The position numbers and the translations under genes are program-made. From Ignavibacteria bacterium (GTDB taxonomy: Bacteria; Bacteroidota; Ignavibacteria; UBA10030), in assembly GCA_016873755.1 (NCBI GenBank), contig VGWB01000007.1, forward strand, positions 1 to 41,296: DNA of 41,296 nt, given 5' to 3'. This document shows, in pieces, positions 16,675 through 25,484 of this stretch; the first letter of the stretch is position 1; every line of letters begins with the position of its first letter. The notes under the pieces are model-generated. The model searched no databases and had not been told where the DNA came from. It was given only the letters and a program-made list of their open reading frames with translations.

Positions 16675-17364
16675 TTACACTCCGTTGTCCTTGCGCAGAA
16701 GGTCACGTCGCCAGCGCCGGGTCCGCTCCAGCCGCTGCTCCTGCCGCCACTGCTCGATCTCAGCATGATTCCCAGACAGAAGCACCTCAGGCACCTTCAT
16801 ATCGCGAAATTCCGCCGGTCTCGTGTATTGCGGCGAGCCCAGAAGCCCGTCCTGGAAGGAGTCGGTCAGCGCGGATGCGCTGTCGTTCAGAACACCGGGG
16901 AGGAGCCGGGCTACAGCATCAACAATGACAGCTGCAGCAAGTTCACCCCCCGAAAGCACGTAATTGCCAATCGAAATCTCTCGCGTGATCAGCGCCTCCC
17001 GCACACGCTCATCGATCCCCTTGTAGTGGCCGCAGACGAGCATGAGATTCCCCTTGAGTGAAAGCTCATTGGCAATACGCTGATCAAGGTGCTCTCCGTC
17101 CGGCGTCAGAAAAATGATCTCGTCGTACGACCGCTGCCCTTTCAGACTCTCGATGCACTCAAAAAGCGGTTCGGGTTTCAGGATCATACCCGCCCCCCCG
17201 CCGTACGGCGCATCGTCGATCGTCCTGTGCCTGTCGTGGGCATACGAGCGCAGATCATGAACGACGATTTCAATCTTCCCTTTGTCCCGAGCCCTCCGCA
17301 CGATGCTTTCCTCCAGTGGACTCTCGAGAAGCTTCGGTAGACCCGTGATGATATCGATCCTCAT
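16675..17364 (-). CDS. trmD: tRNA (guanine-37-N1)-methyltransferase
   Basis: SPOUT-class methyltransferase that adds a methyl group to G37 next to the anticodon and so prevents frameshifting. Visible family markers are [17 protein letters not shown] at the start, [17 protein letters not shown] near residue 50-66, [13 protein letters not shown] near 110-125 and the trefoil-knot AdoMet loop [13 protein letters not shown] near 132-144. 229 residues is normal. The ATG overlaps the rimM stop as ATGA, so the two are translationally coupled. Confidence 0.97.
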   Translation of the reverse strand: MRIDIITGLPKLLESPLEESIVRRARDKGKIEIVVHDLRSYAHDRHRTIDDAPYGGGAGMILKPEPLFECIESLKGQRSYDEIIFLTPDGEHLDQRIANELSLKGNLMLVCGHYKGIDERVREALITREISIGNYVLSGGELAAAVIVDAVARLLPGVLNDSASALTDSFQDGLLGSPQYTRPAEFRDMKVPEVLLSGNHAEIEQWRQEQRLERTRRWRRDLLRKDNGV

Positions 17365-17903
17365 ATGTCCAGCAATCCTTCCATCGGGCGAATGACAACA
17401 GCTCGTCGTTTCACGTCAACGGAAGCAATGACATCCTTGATGGCGGGGATGAGGATCTCCCTCTTCCCCCGAACAACCACCCACACATCATTCGCGGGCA
17501 GTTGAAGGACCTCCTTGATCATGCCCAAAACCTCGCCCCCATTCGTCGAAACCTCCATCCCGACGATGTCGTGGATGAAGTATCTCCCCGCAGGCGGCTT
17601 CGACGTCTCCTGTTCGGTAATGTAGAGGTAGCAACCGCGCTTGCGTTCGGCGGCAGCGCGGGTCTCGATTTCTCTTAACTTCACGCTGACGCCGGAACGG
17701 GTAGGACGAACAGAGGAGATGGTGCACTGCTCGAGTGTTGCATCGTCTGGTCCAATCCAGACCTGGTTCAGCTCGGCGAACCGCTCCGGGTAGTCCGTGA
17801 GGGGTACAATTTTCACTTCTCCCCGGATGCCAACGCTTTTTGCGACTTTTCCGACCGCGATCATCTCCGAGCTTCTCGGCGCATCGGCTTCATGTGTGTC
17901 CAT
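17361..17903 (-). CDS. rimM: 16S rRNA-processing protein RimM
   Basis: 30S maturation factor that binds S19 and helps finish the 3' domain of 16S rRNA. The N-terminal RimM domain (residues ~13-100) contains [26 protein letters not shown], and the C-terminal PRC-barrel (~105-178) contains [11 protein letters not shown] and LIPAIKDVI. At 180 residues it is full length. It begins 1 nt after the khpA stop and overlaps trmD by 4 nt. Confidence 0.95.
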   Translation of the reverse strand: MDTHEADAPRSSEMIAVGKVAKSVGIRGEVKIVPLTDYPERFAELNQVWIGPDDATLEQCTISSVRPTRSGVSVKLREIETRAAAERKRGCYLYITEQETSKPPAGRYFIHDIVGMEVSTNGGEVLGMIKEVLQLPANDVWVVVRGKREILIPAIKDVIASVDVKRRAVVIRPMEGLLDI

Positions 17904-17904
17904 G

Positions 17905-18135
17905 CTAGCCGATGATATCCAACACTGCTTTCCTGCCCTCTTTTGCCGCGACGGCCCTCAGGAGAACGCGGAACGATGAAGCCGTCCTTCCTTTTTTCCC
18001 TATCAGTTTCCCCACATCTTTTTGGTCGACCTTCAGCTTGAAGATTGTTTTATCTTCTTTCTCCTCCTGTTCCACCACCACTAATTCAGGTTTGTCGACG
18101 AGATGCTTGGCAACGTATTCGACGAAATCCTTCAT
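17905..18135 (-). CDS. khpA: KH-domain RNA-binding protein KhpA
   Basis: A 76-residue single KH domain of the KhpA (YlqC) family, which binds RNA and in Gram-positives partners KhpB/Jag. The KH loop is VGKLIGKKGRTASSFRVLLRA, with the GxxG element GKKG. A strong AGGAGGTG ribosome site sits just before the ATG, next to the small palindrome 18147-18160 (CTGTTC AG GAACAG), which could mask it. Its place between rpsP and rimM is the usual one. Confidence 0.93.
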   Translation of the reverse strand: MKDFVEYVAKHLVDKPELVVVEQEEKEDKTIFKLKVDQKDVGKLIGKKGRTASSFRVLLRAVAAKEGRKAVLDIIG

Positions 18136-18232
18136 AGTTCCACCTCCTGTTCAGGAACAGAGACTTGCGCCGTTGCACACGAAAGCACCCACCGTACAGT
18201 TACGCGGGAAGAAAGAACACGCTCTGAAGGTT

Positions 18233-18252
18233 CGAAGCTCTTCCGAGCTTCG
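18233..18252 (-). other. Intercistronic hairpin after rpsP
   Basis: Perfect 8-bp arms CGAAGCTC (18233-18240) and GAGCTTCG (18245-18252) with a TTCC/GGAA tetraloop, 10 bp past the rpsP stop in the 126-bp rpsP-khpA gap. There is no T-run on the minus strand, so it is more likely an RNA-stability or attenuation element than a terminator. Confidence 0.5.
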
Positions 18253-18261
18253 CCTCGCCGT

Positions 18262-18696
18262 CTACGAAACCGCTGCCGCTGCTTCTGGTGCAGGCGCGGC
18301 CTCGGCGGCCGGAACTGCCGTTTTCTTCTTCTTTGCGGCGCGGCGCGCTTTCCGATCGGCCTCACGCTTGGCACGTTCGGCCTGCTCCATTTGCCACCGC
18401 TCCATAATGGTCTGCGTCTTCGCTTCATCCATCCCGCGACGCATCAGGGTCCATCGCAACCACAACCCTTGCCGCCGCAACAGCGAGCGGACGGTATCCG
18501 TCGGCTGGGCACCCTTGCGCAACCAGTGAAAGACCCGTTCTTCCTTGACCTTCAGGACGATCGGGTGCACGTTCGGGTCATATTGACCCACCGCTTCAAT
18601 GTACCGACCATCGCGGGGGGAGCGGACATCCGACGCAACGATTCTGTAGATCGGATACTTCTTCTTGCCCGTTCTCCGCAGTCGAATCTTTACCAC
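18262..18696 (-). CDS. rpsP: 30S ribosomal protein S16
   Basis: Small-subunit assembly protein. The first ~80 residues are canonical: MVKIRLRRTGKKKYPIYRIV, DVRSPRDGRYIEAVGQYDP and RVFHWLRKGAQPTDTV. At 144 residues it is longer than E. coli S16 (82), with a Lys/Arg-rich helix (~95-125) and an Ala/Pro/Glu tail, as in many Bacteroidota. The start is GTG with an AGAGGAGTG site upstream. It is the second gene of the ffh operon. Confidence 0.96.
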   Translation of the reverse strand: MVKIRLRRTGKKKYPIYRIVASDVRSPRDGRYIEAVGQYDPNVHPIVLKVKEERVFHWLRKGAQPTDTVRSLLRRQGLWLRWTLMRRGMDEAKTQTIMERWQMEQAERAKREADRKARRAAKKKKTAVPAAEAAPAPEAAAAVS

Positions 18697-18768
18697 AGTG
18701 TCACTCCTCTTGGATAATAGATGAGTTTGGATTTTTCACATATGATGATTCTTAGTGCAACCGCGAGT

Positions 18769-20097
18769 TTAGCGCGCTGGCAGACGCATACCCTGCAGGG
18801 CTCGTTTCATGCTCCCTTTGCTCAGCCGCTTCATCATCCGCTGCATTTCCTCAAACTGCTTCAGGAGCCGGTTGACCTCCTGAACGGTCGTGCCGCTCCC
18901 CATCGCAATGCGGCGGCGCCGGCTGCCGTTGATGATGGAAGGCCTCACGCGCTCCTCTGATGTCATGGACTGAATCATCGCCTCGATCCGCACGAGCGCT
19001 TTGTCATCAACCTGAACGTCAGCTGGCACACGGTTCATACCGGGAAGCATGCCCATGACCTGGCTGAGGGGACCCATCTTCTTGACTTCGCGGAGCTGGT
19101 CCAGGAAATCTTCCAGTGTGAACTGCGCCTTCCGGAGCTTTTCTTCCAGCTTGACCGCCTTCTCTTCATCGAACTGCTCCTGGGCCTTCTCCACCAGAGT
19201 AACGATGTCACCCATCCCCAGGATGCGCGAAGCGATGCGTTCAGGGTAGAATGGCTCCAGCGCGTCGAGCTTTTCGCCGACACCGATGAACTTGATCGGC
19301 TTCTGGACAACGGAACGGATCGAGAGCGCCGCGCCGCCACGACTGTCGCCGTCCAGTTTTGTCAGAACGACGCCGTCGAAATCGAGTCGATCATGGAACG
19401 CTTTCGCCGTGTTGACCGCATCCTGGCCGGTCATCGCATCGACGACGAAGAGAATCTCGTGAGGCCGGCTACGCTTTTTGATAGCCGCGACCTCCTGCAT
19501 CATCTCTTCATCGATGTGCAGCCGGCCGGCGGTATCGATGATAACGGTATCGCGGATGTTCCTCCGCGCGAAATCTATTGAGTCAACGGCAATCGCGAGC
19601 GCGTCCTTCGCCCGGTCGGCGTACACGGGAACCTCCAGCTGTTTGCCCAGCATCTCCAGCTGGTCGATGGCTGCGGGCCGGCGGATGTCCGCAGCAACCA
19701 TCAATGGCATACTGCCCTTGCCCTTGAGATAACGAGCCAGCTTCGCAGCAAACGTTGTCTTTCCCGATCCCTGGAGTCCCGCCACCAAGATAACCGTGGG
19801 GGGTGCCGGGGCGGTGTGGATCTCCGCTTTCGACGTCCCGAGCAGCTTCACCACCTCGTCGTAGATGATCTTGATGATGAGCTGGCCGGGAGTGATGCTG
19901 TTGAGGACCTCCGATCCGACAGCGCGTTTCTGGACGTCGTCGATGAACTGCTTGGCAACTTTGTAGTTGACATCAGCATCGAGGAGGACGCGCCGGACTT
20001 CGCGAAGGGTCTCCGCAACATTGGCTTCTGTGATCCTGCCTTGTCCCCTCAGCCGCTTGAAGACCGTTTCAAGCTTCTGGCTTAGGTTTTCAAACAT
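18769..20097 (-). CDS. ffh: Signal recognition particle protein Ffh (SRP54)
   Basis: GTPase of the signal recognition particle that delivers nascent membrane proteins to FtsY and SecYEG. An N-terminal helical domain (1-90) is followed by the G domain with GLQGSGKTT at 107-115, DTAGRLHID near 190 and TKLDGDSRGGAALS near 247. The methionine-rich M domain (~325-442) contains MGPLSQVMGMLPGMN and the SRP-RNA-binding end EERVRPSIINGSRRRRIAMGSG. 442 residues is standard. It heads the operon through rpsP, khpA, rimM, trmD, rplS and mqnA. Confidence 0.97.
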   Translation of the reverse strand: MFENLSQKLETVFKRLRGQGRITEANVAETLREVRRVLLDADVNYKVAKQFIDDVQKRAVGSEVLNSITPGQLIIKIIYDEVVKLLGTSKAEIHTAPAPPTVILVAGLQGSGKTTFAAKLARYLKGKGSMPLMVAADIRRPAAIDQLEMLGKQLEVPVYADRAKDALAIAVDSIDFARRNIRDTVIIDTAGRLHIDEEMMQEVAAIKKRSRPHEILFVVDAMTGQDAVNTAKAFHDRLDFDGVVLTKLDGDSRGGAALSIRSVVQKPIKFIGVGEKLDALEPFYPERIASRILGMGDIVTLVEKAQEQFDEEKAVKLEEKLRKAQFTLEDFLDQLREVKKMGPLSQVMGMLPGMNRVPADVQVDDKALVRIEAMIQSMTSEERVRPSIINGSRRRRIAMGSGTTVQEVNRLLKQFEEMQRMMKRLSKGSMKRALQGMRLPAR

Positions 20098-20121
20098 CGA
20101 CGTCTGTTCTCATGAACAAAA

Positions 20122-20158
20122 CTTCCGAAATCTCCCCCACACCTTGGGATTTCGGAAG
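20122..20158 (-). other. Strong hairpin in the ffh leader
   Basis: Arms CTTCCGAAAT (20122-20131) and ATTTCGGAAG (20149-20158) are perfect over 10 bp, and three further inner pairs are possible. It lies 25-61 nt upstream of the ffh ATG, downstream of the promoter candidate, so it would be in the 5' untranslated RNA. Its left arm overlaps the 15-bp direct repeat. It may be a regulatory leader or an insertion scar. Confidence 0.5.
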
Positions 20159-20183
20159 GTGCAACTCTCAAAATTTTGGCCTA

Positions 20184-20214
20184 ATAAGTTACCTAGAAAA
20201 ACCTCCCTAATCAA
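20184..20214 (-). promoter_or_regulatory. Putative Bacteroidota-type promoter of the ffh operon
   Basis: On the minus strand TTG (20214-20212), a 20-bp spacer, then TAACTTAT (20191-20184). The -7 element matches the first six positions of TAnnTTTG and shares TAACTTA with the susC candidate. The leader would be about 80 nt and include the 20122-20158 hairpin. Confidence 0.4.
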
Positions 20215-20476
20215 GGCATTTCTTTGCGCGGTAATGTCCCAATTTCATAGACCACGTAGTGGTGCCGGGAGTTACCTGCCCGACTGCACAGCGCGTCTTG
20301 CGGTCAGACGGGCCTCCCGACACAATCACTGTCTCTTAATGCACTGTTCTCTTTCCCAATCACCCCACGCCTTTCAGATCTGCGCGATGAGCTGGAATCG
20401 TGTCGCTTCTCCTCATCAAGACAGCCGCTTTGCTCGACCCCTTCCTCGCGAGGTGCCAACCGAAATCTCCCCCAAC

Positions 20477-20510
20477 AAAAAAGACCGTCGCCCAGTTTCC
20501 TGAGTGACGG
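20477..20510 (-). terminator. Intrinsic terminator of the atp operon
   Basis: On the minus strand CCGTC-A-CTCAG, a GAAA tetraloop, CTGGG-C-GACGG form a stem of 10 pairs (one of them T:G) with a single A:C mismatch, followed by TCTTTTTTG (A-run 20477-20482 on the + strand). It lies 55 bp past the atpG stop. Confidence 0.85.
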
Positions 20511-20565
20511 CCTCATACGCCTCTGATGTTCCCGCCCGGCAGACGGCCTTATGGAACGCGCCGAC

Positions 20566-21465
20566 CTAGCCAGCCCTCCGCAAAGCATTCGCACCGCTCA
20601 CGATCTCCAGCAGCTCTTTCGTGATGGCAGCCTGACGGGCATTGTTGAATTTGAGCGTAAGATCCCGAATCAGCTCTTTCGCGTTCTCGCTTGCATTGTC
20701 CATTGCCGTCATGCGCGCTCCCTGCTCCGCTGCGTTCGATTCAAGCAGGATCCGCCACATCTGGAAGTTAAGATGGCGCGGGACGAGCGCGTCGATGATC
20801 TCACCACTCGACGGTTCATAGATGTGTTCTACCTGGGCAAGGGCGTGCAGGTCGCGTGGGCCCTTCAGCTCTTCTGGAGGAATGGGAAGGAGCTGTTCAA
20901 TGACGATCCGCTGCTGAATGACAGATTTGAATTCGTTATAGATCACCTCAACCTTGTCGAACTCGCGCGCAAGGTATCCTCGCTCAATCTCGTTGACGAT
21001 GGTGCGCGCATGGCTGAAATCGAGATCGATGAAGATCCCGACATGCTTCGCGTAGATCCGGCTCCCCTGCTTTCTGAAGTGGTCGGCGCCCTTCTTGCCG
21101 ACGGTGAGGAGGAGCGGGCCGGTGGTTCCCTCAAGCTGCCCGGCACGGAGCGCGACGAGGTGCTGCGCGGCGGCTTTGATGAGGTTACTATTGAACGGAC
21201 CGCACAGGCCGCGATCAGCCGTGACAACGATCAGCAAAACGTTCTCGACCTCACGGCTCGCGAGCAACGGATGGAGGGCAGGATCAACCTTCGTCACGAG
21301 ATGACTGAGCAGTTCTCCCATTTTGCGCGCGTAGGGACGCGTCGAGACGATAGCCCCTTGGGCACGCCGTAGTTTGGACGCAGCCACCATCTGCATTGCC
21401 TTGGTGATCTTCTGGGTGTTCCGAATCCCGGTGATCCTGCGACGTATTTCGCGAAGCGTTGCCAC
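20566..21465 (-). CDS. atpG: ATP synthase gamma subunit
   Basis: Central rotor shaft of F1. The N-terminal helix MATLREIRRRITGIRNTQKITKAMQMVAASKLRRAQ and the C-terminal helix (NASENAKELIRDLTLKFNNARQAAITKELLEIVSGANAL) are the two halves of the coiled coil and are both complete. The Rossmann-like middle holds VVTADRGLCGPFN. 299 residues is usual. It is the last gene of the operon here; atpD and atpC do not follow, and the operon closes at the 20477-20510 terminator. Confidence 0.97.
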   Translation of the reverse strand: MATLREIRRRITGIRNTQKITKAMQMVAASKLRRAQGAIVSTRPYARKMGELLSHLVTKVDPALHPLLASREVENVLLIVVTADRGLCGPFNSNLIKAAAQHLVALRAGQLEGTTGPLLLTVGKKGADHFRKQGSRIYAKHVGIFIDLDFSHARTIVNEIERGYLAREFDKVEVIYNEFKSVIQQRIVIEQLLPIPPEELKGPRDLHALAQVEHIYEPSSGEIIDALVPRHLNFQMWRILLESNAAEQGARMTAMDNASENAKELIRDLTLKFNNARQAAITKELLEIVSGANALRRAG

Positions 21466-21508
21466 GAGTCAAACTGTCCTGTCGAAGCCCGGGAGGGCGC
21501 GGGGATTC

Positions 21509-23068
21509 CTACGCTGGTTTAGCGGATGGTCTGAATTTCACATTGAATTCTTTGAGGATCGCGTGGAGTTTCTGAATCATGTCGTCCGTCAGCATCTTCT
21601 GCTCCGCGATCGTCAGGAAGACCTCCTGGTACTTGGTGCCGATGAATTGGTGCAGCTCGATCTCAAACCGATCAACATCCTTAAGCGGAATGGGATCGAG
21701 GTAGCCGTTTGTTCCGGCAAAGATGCTCACCACCTGCTTTTCAACCGGCATGGGAACGTACTGGCCTTGTTTGAGCAGTTCGACCAACCGGGAGCCGCGG
21801 CGCAATTGCTGCTGTGTTGCCTTGTCGAGATCGGAGCCGAACTTTGCAAAGGCCTCGAGGTCGCGATACTGAGCCAAATCAAGTCGCAGGCGGCCGGCCA
21901 CCGACTTCATGGCCTTGATCTGTGCATTGCCGCCGACGCGAGAGACCGAGATGCCGACGTTGATCGCAGGACGAATGCCGGAGTTGAAGAGGCTGGATTC
22001 CAGGTAGATCTGGCCATCCGTTATCGAGATAACATTCGTCGGAATGTATGCTGAGACGTCACCGGCTTGAGTCTCAATCACCGGCAGGGCGGTGAGGCTT
22101 CCGCCGCCGAGCTCGTCGCTCAACTTCGACGCGCGCTCCAACAACCGCGAGTGCAGGTAGAACACATCGCCCGGGTACGCTTCACGTCCCGGCGGCCGGC
22201 GAAGAAGGAGCGACATTTGCCGATAGGCCTGGGCGTGCTTCGATAGATCATCGTAGATCACCAGCGCGTGACGGCCGCTGTCACGGAAGAACTCACCCAG
22301 GGTTGCCCCGGCGTACGGAGCGATGAACTGCAGGGGCGCGGGATCGCTGGCTGTGGCCTGGATGACGGTGGTATACTCCATGGCGCCGTGCTCCTCGAGC
22401 TTGCTCACCACCTGTGCCATGGTGGATCCCTTCTGGCCGATCGCGACGTAGATGCAGTAGACGGGTCTGATCCCCTCTTTCTCGGCCTTCTCCGTGTGGG
22501 TGTAGCGCTGGTTAATGATCGCATCCAGAGCAATCGCTGTTTTCCCCGTCTGCCGGTCTCCAATGATCAACTCACGCTGCCCGCGACCGATCGGAATCAT
22601 GCCGTCCACGGCTTTGATGCCCGTCTGCAAGGGTTCCTTCACCGGCTGGCGTTGAATAACACCGAGGGCCTTTCGCTCCAACGGGAGAAACTTCTCTGTT
22701 CTGATGGGGCCTTTCCCATCCAGCGGCTCGCCGAGCGGGGTGATGACCCGCCCGAGCATCTGTTCACCGACGGGCATTGAGGCCAGTCGCTTGGAGCGCT
22801 TTGCACTGTCTCCCTCTTTGATGTATGCGCTCTCGCCGAAGAGCACGCAGCCAACATTATCCTCCTCGATGTTGAGCGCCATGCCGAACACGCCGTGAGG
22901 GAACTCGACAAGCTCACTTGCCATGACCTTCGAGAGCCCATAGACACGCGCAATACCGTCTCCGACCTGAAGGACGGTGCCGACATCGTAGACGTCGACC
23001 TCCTTCTCGAATCCAGAGAGCTGTTTCCGCAATATTGCAGTTACTTCATCCGGTCGTACATCTGCCAT
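21509..23068 (-). CDS. atpA: ATP synthase alpha subunit
   Basis: Non-catalytic nucleotide-binding subunit of the F1 hexamer. The P-loop GDRQTGKT is at residues 170-177, and the region [17 protein letters not shown] holds the arginine that reaches into the beta active site. The N-terminal stretch [13 protein letters not shown] contacts the delta subunit. At 519 residues it is full length. It lies between atpH (30 nt upstream) and atpG (43 nt downstream). Confidence 0.98.
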   Translation of the reverse strand: MADVRPDEVTAILRKQLSGFEKEVDVYDVGTVLQVGDGIARVYGLSKVMASELVEFPHGVFGMALNIEEDNVGCVLFGESAYIKEGDSAKRSKRLASMPVGEQMLGRVITPLGEPLDGKGPIRTEKFLPLERKALGVIQRQPVKEPLQTGIKAVDGMIPIGRGQRELIIGDRQTGKTAIALDAIINQRYTHTEKAEKEGIRPVYCIYVAIGQKGSTMAQVVSKLEEHGAMEYTTVIQATASDPAPLQFIAPYAGATLGEFFRDSGRHALVIYDDLSKHAQAYRQMSLLLRRPPGREAYPGDVFYLHSRLLERASKLSDELGGGSLTALPVIETQAGDVSAYIPTNVISITDGQIYLESSLFNSGIRPAINVGISVSRVGGNAQIKAMKSVAGRLRLDLAQYRDLEAFAKFGSDLDKATQQQLRRGSRLVELLKQGQYVPMPVEKQVVSIFAGTNGYLDPIPLKDVDRFEIELHQFIGTKYQEVFLTIAEQKMLTDDMIQKLHAILKEFNVKFRPSAKPA

Positions 23069-23098
23069 AGTAGATCCTTTTCAAAGATCGTCGTAGTC

Positions 23099-23662
23099 TC
23101 AATTCACACTCCGGCTGGATCCGATTTCCTCCACGAAACGCTCCCGCAGAAGTTCCAGCTGCCGGCGCACGCTGCCGTCATACACCGTATCTCCAACCTT
23201 CGCCACGAAGCCGCCGCACACCCGGGCATCGGCAACAAAGGCAATCCGTATCTTCTTCTGCGTGATCGCTTCAAACCGGCGCTGAATCCCCTGTCGCTGG
23301 TCCGGGGTGAGTTCGCTCGCTGCACGGACTTCCACCCCCACAATCCCCTGCCGCTCATCACGCAGCCTGAAAAACTCCTCTATGGTCTCCGGCAGGACGT
23401 CCTCTCGGGATTTGGCTGTGAGCAGGTTCAAGAAACTGATCGTTTCATCGCTCACGCGCGACCGAAACAACTCGGCCAGAACGGCTTGTTTCTTCTCCTT
23501 CGAGATGACGGGACTTTTCAGAAACGCCACAAACTCGCGCGACTCCTTGATGGCCTGCTGGAGCAGTTCGAGGTCGCGGCCAAGGCGGTCCATCTGATCC
23601 CGTTCGGCCGCCAGATCCATCACGGCTTCCGCGTAGCGCCGCGCAATTCGGAGATTACTCAT
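23099..23662 (-). CDS. atpH: ATP synthase delta subunit
   Basis: Peripheral-stalk subunit joining the top of F1 to the b subunits. The 187-residue sequence fits OSCP/delta: opening IARRYAEAVMDLAAE, helical N-terminal domain to about 110, and the C-terminal domain with VGDTVYDGSVRRQLELLRERF near residue 158-178. It is separated from atpF by an 86-bp gap that contains a long hairpin. Confidence 0.93.
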   Translation of the reverse strand: MSNLRIARRYAEAVMDLAAERDQMDRLGRDLELLQQAIKESREFVAFLKSPVISKEKKQAVLAELFRSRVSDETISFLNLLTAKSREDVLPETIEEFFRLRDERQGIVGVEVRAASELTPDQRQGIQRRFEAITQKKIRIAFVADARVCGGFVAKVGDTVYDGSVRRQLELLRERFVEEIGSSRSVN

Positions 23663-23687
23663 GAATTGGTGTTTGCTTAACTGGCGG

Positions 23688-23741
23688 CTGACAAGCTACG
23701 TGGCGAGTCGGACGTGATCGACTCACCAAGTAACCAGTCAG
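23688..23741 (-). other. Intercistronic stem-loop between atpF and atpH
   Basis: Inner arms TGGCGAGTCG (23701-23710) and CGACTCACCA (23719-23728) pair over 9 of 10 positions. Outer arms CTGAC (23688-23692) and GTCAG (23737-23741) pair perfectly with symmetric 8-nt internal loops. No T-run follows. The structure fills most of the only sizeable gap inside the atp gene run and could stabilise or segment the mRNA. Confidence 0.55.
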
Positions 23742-23748
23742 ACACCCC

Positions 23749-24234
23749 TCAGTTCTTGGGTAGTTGGTTCAGGAAATTGTCCACAAGTTTCCTGTGCTTC
23801 TGAGCATCCAGCGTTTCGTCGAGGATCTTGCCGGCTGCCTGGATGGCGAGGTCGGCGACTTCCACACGCAGCTGTTGCCTGGCCGCGTCGATGTCACGCT
23901 GGATTTCTTCCTTCACCTGCTGAATCTCGCGCTGCGCCTGCTGACGGGCTTTCACCACAATCTCTTCCCTTAGCTTGTCCGCCAACGTCTTCCCCTCGCG
24001 AATGATCCGTTGGTACTCCTCCTCAGCCTGGGCAAGGTTCTTCTCATTCTGCTTCGCGAGATCAGCGGCCTCAGACCGTGCGCGGTCCGCCTGCTCAAGC
24101 GCCTGACGTATGCCATCCTCCCTCTCCTGCAGCACCTTCAGCAACGGTTTCCATGCATACTTCGACAGGACAAGCACCAAAACAACAAAGGTGGCAATCG
24201 TCCAGACCATCAACCCTGGATTGATGTCAAACAT
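23749..24234 (-). CDS. atpF: ATP synthase b subunit
   Basis: Peripheral-stalk subunit of Fo: one N-terminal membrane helix and a long cytoplasmic helix. I start at the ATG at 24234 (MFDINPGLMVWTIATF), preceded by a GAGGG site, because the frame upstream of it runs into atpE and adds non-family sequence. The membrane helix covers residues ~8-27, then a charged coiled coil (Glu, Gln, Arg, Lys and Ala) runs to residue 161. It lies 19 nt after atpE. Only one b-type gene is visible. Confidence 0.93.
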   Translation of the reverse strand: MFDINPGLMVWTIATFVVLVLVLSKYAWKPLLKVLQEREDGIRQALEQADRARSEAADLAKQNEKNLAQAEEEYQRIIREGKTLADKLREEIVVKARQQAQREIQQVKEEIQRDIDAARQQLRVEVADLAIQAAGKILDETLDAQKHRKLVDNFLNQLPKN

Positions 24235-24253
24235 CGGTGGTGATCCCTCTCTA

Positions 24254-24481
24254 TTACTTGACGGCAAGAATAATACAGATAGCCAGCGCAAAGAACGTCG
24301 CTCCTTCGATGAGAGCAGCCGAGATAATCATTGACGTCCGGACCTGACCTGCCGCCTCAGGCTGACGTCCGGTGGCCTCCATCGTCGCTGCTGCGAGCTT
24401 TCCGATACCAAATCCTGCGCCGAGAATCACGAGACCCGCGCCGATTCCCGCACCGAGATACGCTAACGCATTTGCTTCCAT
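24254..24481 (-). CDS. atpE: ATP synthase c subunit (proteolipid)
   Basis: Rotor-ring subunit of Fo, 75 residues, two membrane helices joined by the polar loop GRQPEA (39-43). The start at 24481 is set by a perfect AGGAGGAA site; the longer frame upstream is not family-like. The ion-binding carboxylate is Glu59 (ALIEGATFF). The residue after it is Gly and the helix-1 position equivalent to the sodium-binding Gln is Ile26, so the sodium signature is missing and protons are the likely coupling ion (inference by comparison with the Ilyobacter c subunit). Confidence 0.95.
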   Translation of the reverse strand: MEANALAYLGAGIGAGLVILGAGFGIGKLAAATMEATGRQPEAAGQVRTSMIISAALIEGATFFALAICIILAVK

Positions 24482-24542
24482 GAATGATTCCTCCTGAATG
24501 AATAGTTCGATGATGTCTGATGAAAACCCTACTCCGAGAGCC

Positions 24543-25472
24543 TCAACGGGCACCTTCGGCATGTTCGTCGCCGTGCTCAGGCTGCATCCCGAATCCCATA
24601 AACAGCGCTGTCAGCATCGTGAAGATATAGGCCTGCAACAAAGCGACAAAGAGTTCCAGCATGTTGATCCCGACACCGAACAGGATCGAGAGCGGAGCCA
24701 CTGCAGCCGATTGAAACAAAAGGATGAGGCCGACAAGCGCCAGCAGCACTATATGCCCCCCGGTCATGTTCGCAAAGAGACGCATACAGAGCGCAAAGGG
24801 CTTCGTGAACAAGCCGAGGATCTCCACGGGAATCATGATGGGCCAGAGTGCCCAGTGAACCCCTCCCGTGAGGTGGGCAAGGTAGTGCTTCAGTCCCTGC
24901 GCCCGGATCGCGGTGACCTGAATCATAATGAATGCCACGAATGCCAACCCTGCCGTCACCGACACATTCGACGTGGACGTTGCGCCGTATGGAACAAGTC
25001 CTGCCAAATTCATGACGAGAATGAAAAAGAATGTCGTGAGCAGGAACGGTAGATACTTGATGCCCCCCTTCCCCATCGTCGGCAACGCCACTTCATCTCG
25101 AATGAAGAGAACGAATATCTCCACGAGATTGGCGAACCCGCTCGGAACCTTGTTCTTCTGATTCTTCCGTGCGGCGTATACAGCCACAATGGTCACGACA
25201 AGGGCGGCAAGGAGCAGAAAGAACACATGCTTCGAGATGGACAAATCGAACGTGACGCCCGCGACCTCGATGGGAGGAAGATGCGGCAGTTCGATGTGGC
25301 CGCCGGGGATTTCCAGCTCCATGGAGTTCTTCATGTGATCAAGCACATGAGCGAAGTTAAACCGCTCACCGTGCTCCGCAGTTCCCTGGGAGACGACCGC
25401 TCGAACGGTATCGCTTACGGTGGGTGAGGCGTGCCGGACAGTATCAGCAAGTGCAGTTGGATCGAATCTCAA
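24543..25472 (-). CDS. atpB: ATP synthase a subunit
   Basis: Stator channel of Fo. It has several membrane helices from residue ~81 on, the essential arginine in FALCMRLFANMTGGH (Arg231 counted from the listed start), and a C-terminal pair of helices with ELFVALLQAYIFTML. The first ~75 residues are a non-membrane extension, common in the Bacteroidota/Chlorobi group. The start is uncertain: an in-frame stop at 25487-25485 limits the gene, the first start codon after it is TTG at 25472 with no clear ribosome site, and later codons (ATG at residue 47) are possible. The 61-nt gap to atpE carries the atpE ribosome site. Confidence 0.95.
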   Translation of the reverse strand: MRFDPTALADTVRHASPTVSDTVRAVVSQGTAEHGERFNFAHVLDHMKNSMELEIPGGHIELPHLPPIEVAGVTFDLSISKHVFFLLLAALVVTIVAVYAARKNQKNKVPSGFANLVEIFVLFIRDEVALPTMGKGGIKYLPFLLTTFFFILVMNLAGLVPYGATSTSNVSVTAGLAFVAFIMIQVTAIRAQGLKHYLAHLTGGVHWALWPIMIPVEILGLFTKPFALCMRLFANMTGGHIVLLALVGLILLFQSAAVAPLSILFGVGINMLELFVALLQAYIFTMLTALFMGFGMQPEHGDEHAEGAR

Positions 25473-25484
25473 GAACGAATCGCG

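Larger units (their letters stand above)
20098..20565. other. Gene-free region between atpG and ffh
   Basis: This 468-bp gap holds the atp operon terminator (20477-20510), a 15-bp exact direct repeat (CCGAAATCTCCCCCA at 20125-20139 and 20460-20474), the ffh promoter candidate (20184-20214) and a strong leader hairpin (20122-20158). The middle, about 20215-20459, holds only small hairpins such as ACCAC/GTGGT near 20250 and no gene or RNA I can support. No 4.5S RNA was recognised. Confidence 0.6.

Noticed and set aside
20122-20165. Possible 4.5S/SRP RNA next to ffh (CGGAAGG followed by GC on the + strand)
   Set aside because: Only a short part of the SRP RNA tip is imitated; the AGCAGC part and the opposing strand of the conserved loop are missing.
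24254-24562. Longer form of the c subunit starting at 24562
   Set aside because: The extra 27 residues are not family-like and overlap the end of atpB; a perfect ribosome site fixes the start at 24481.
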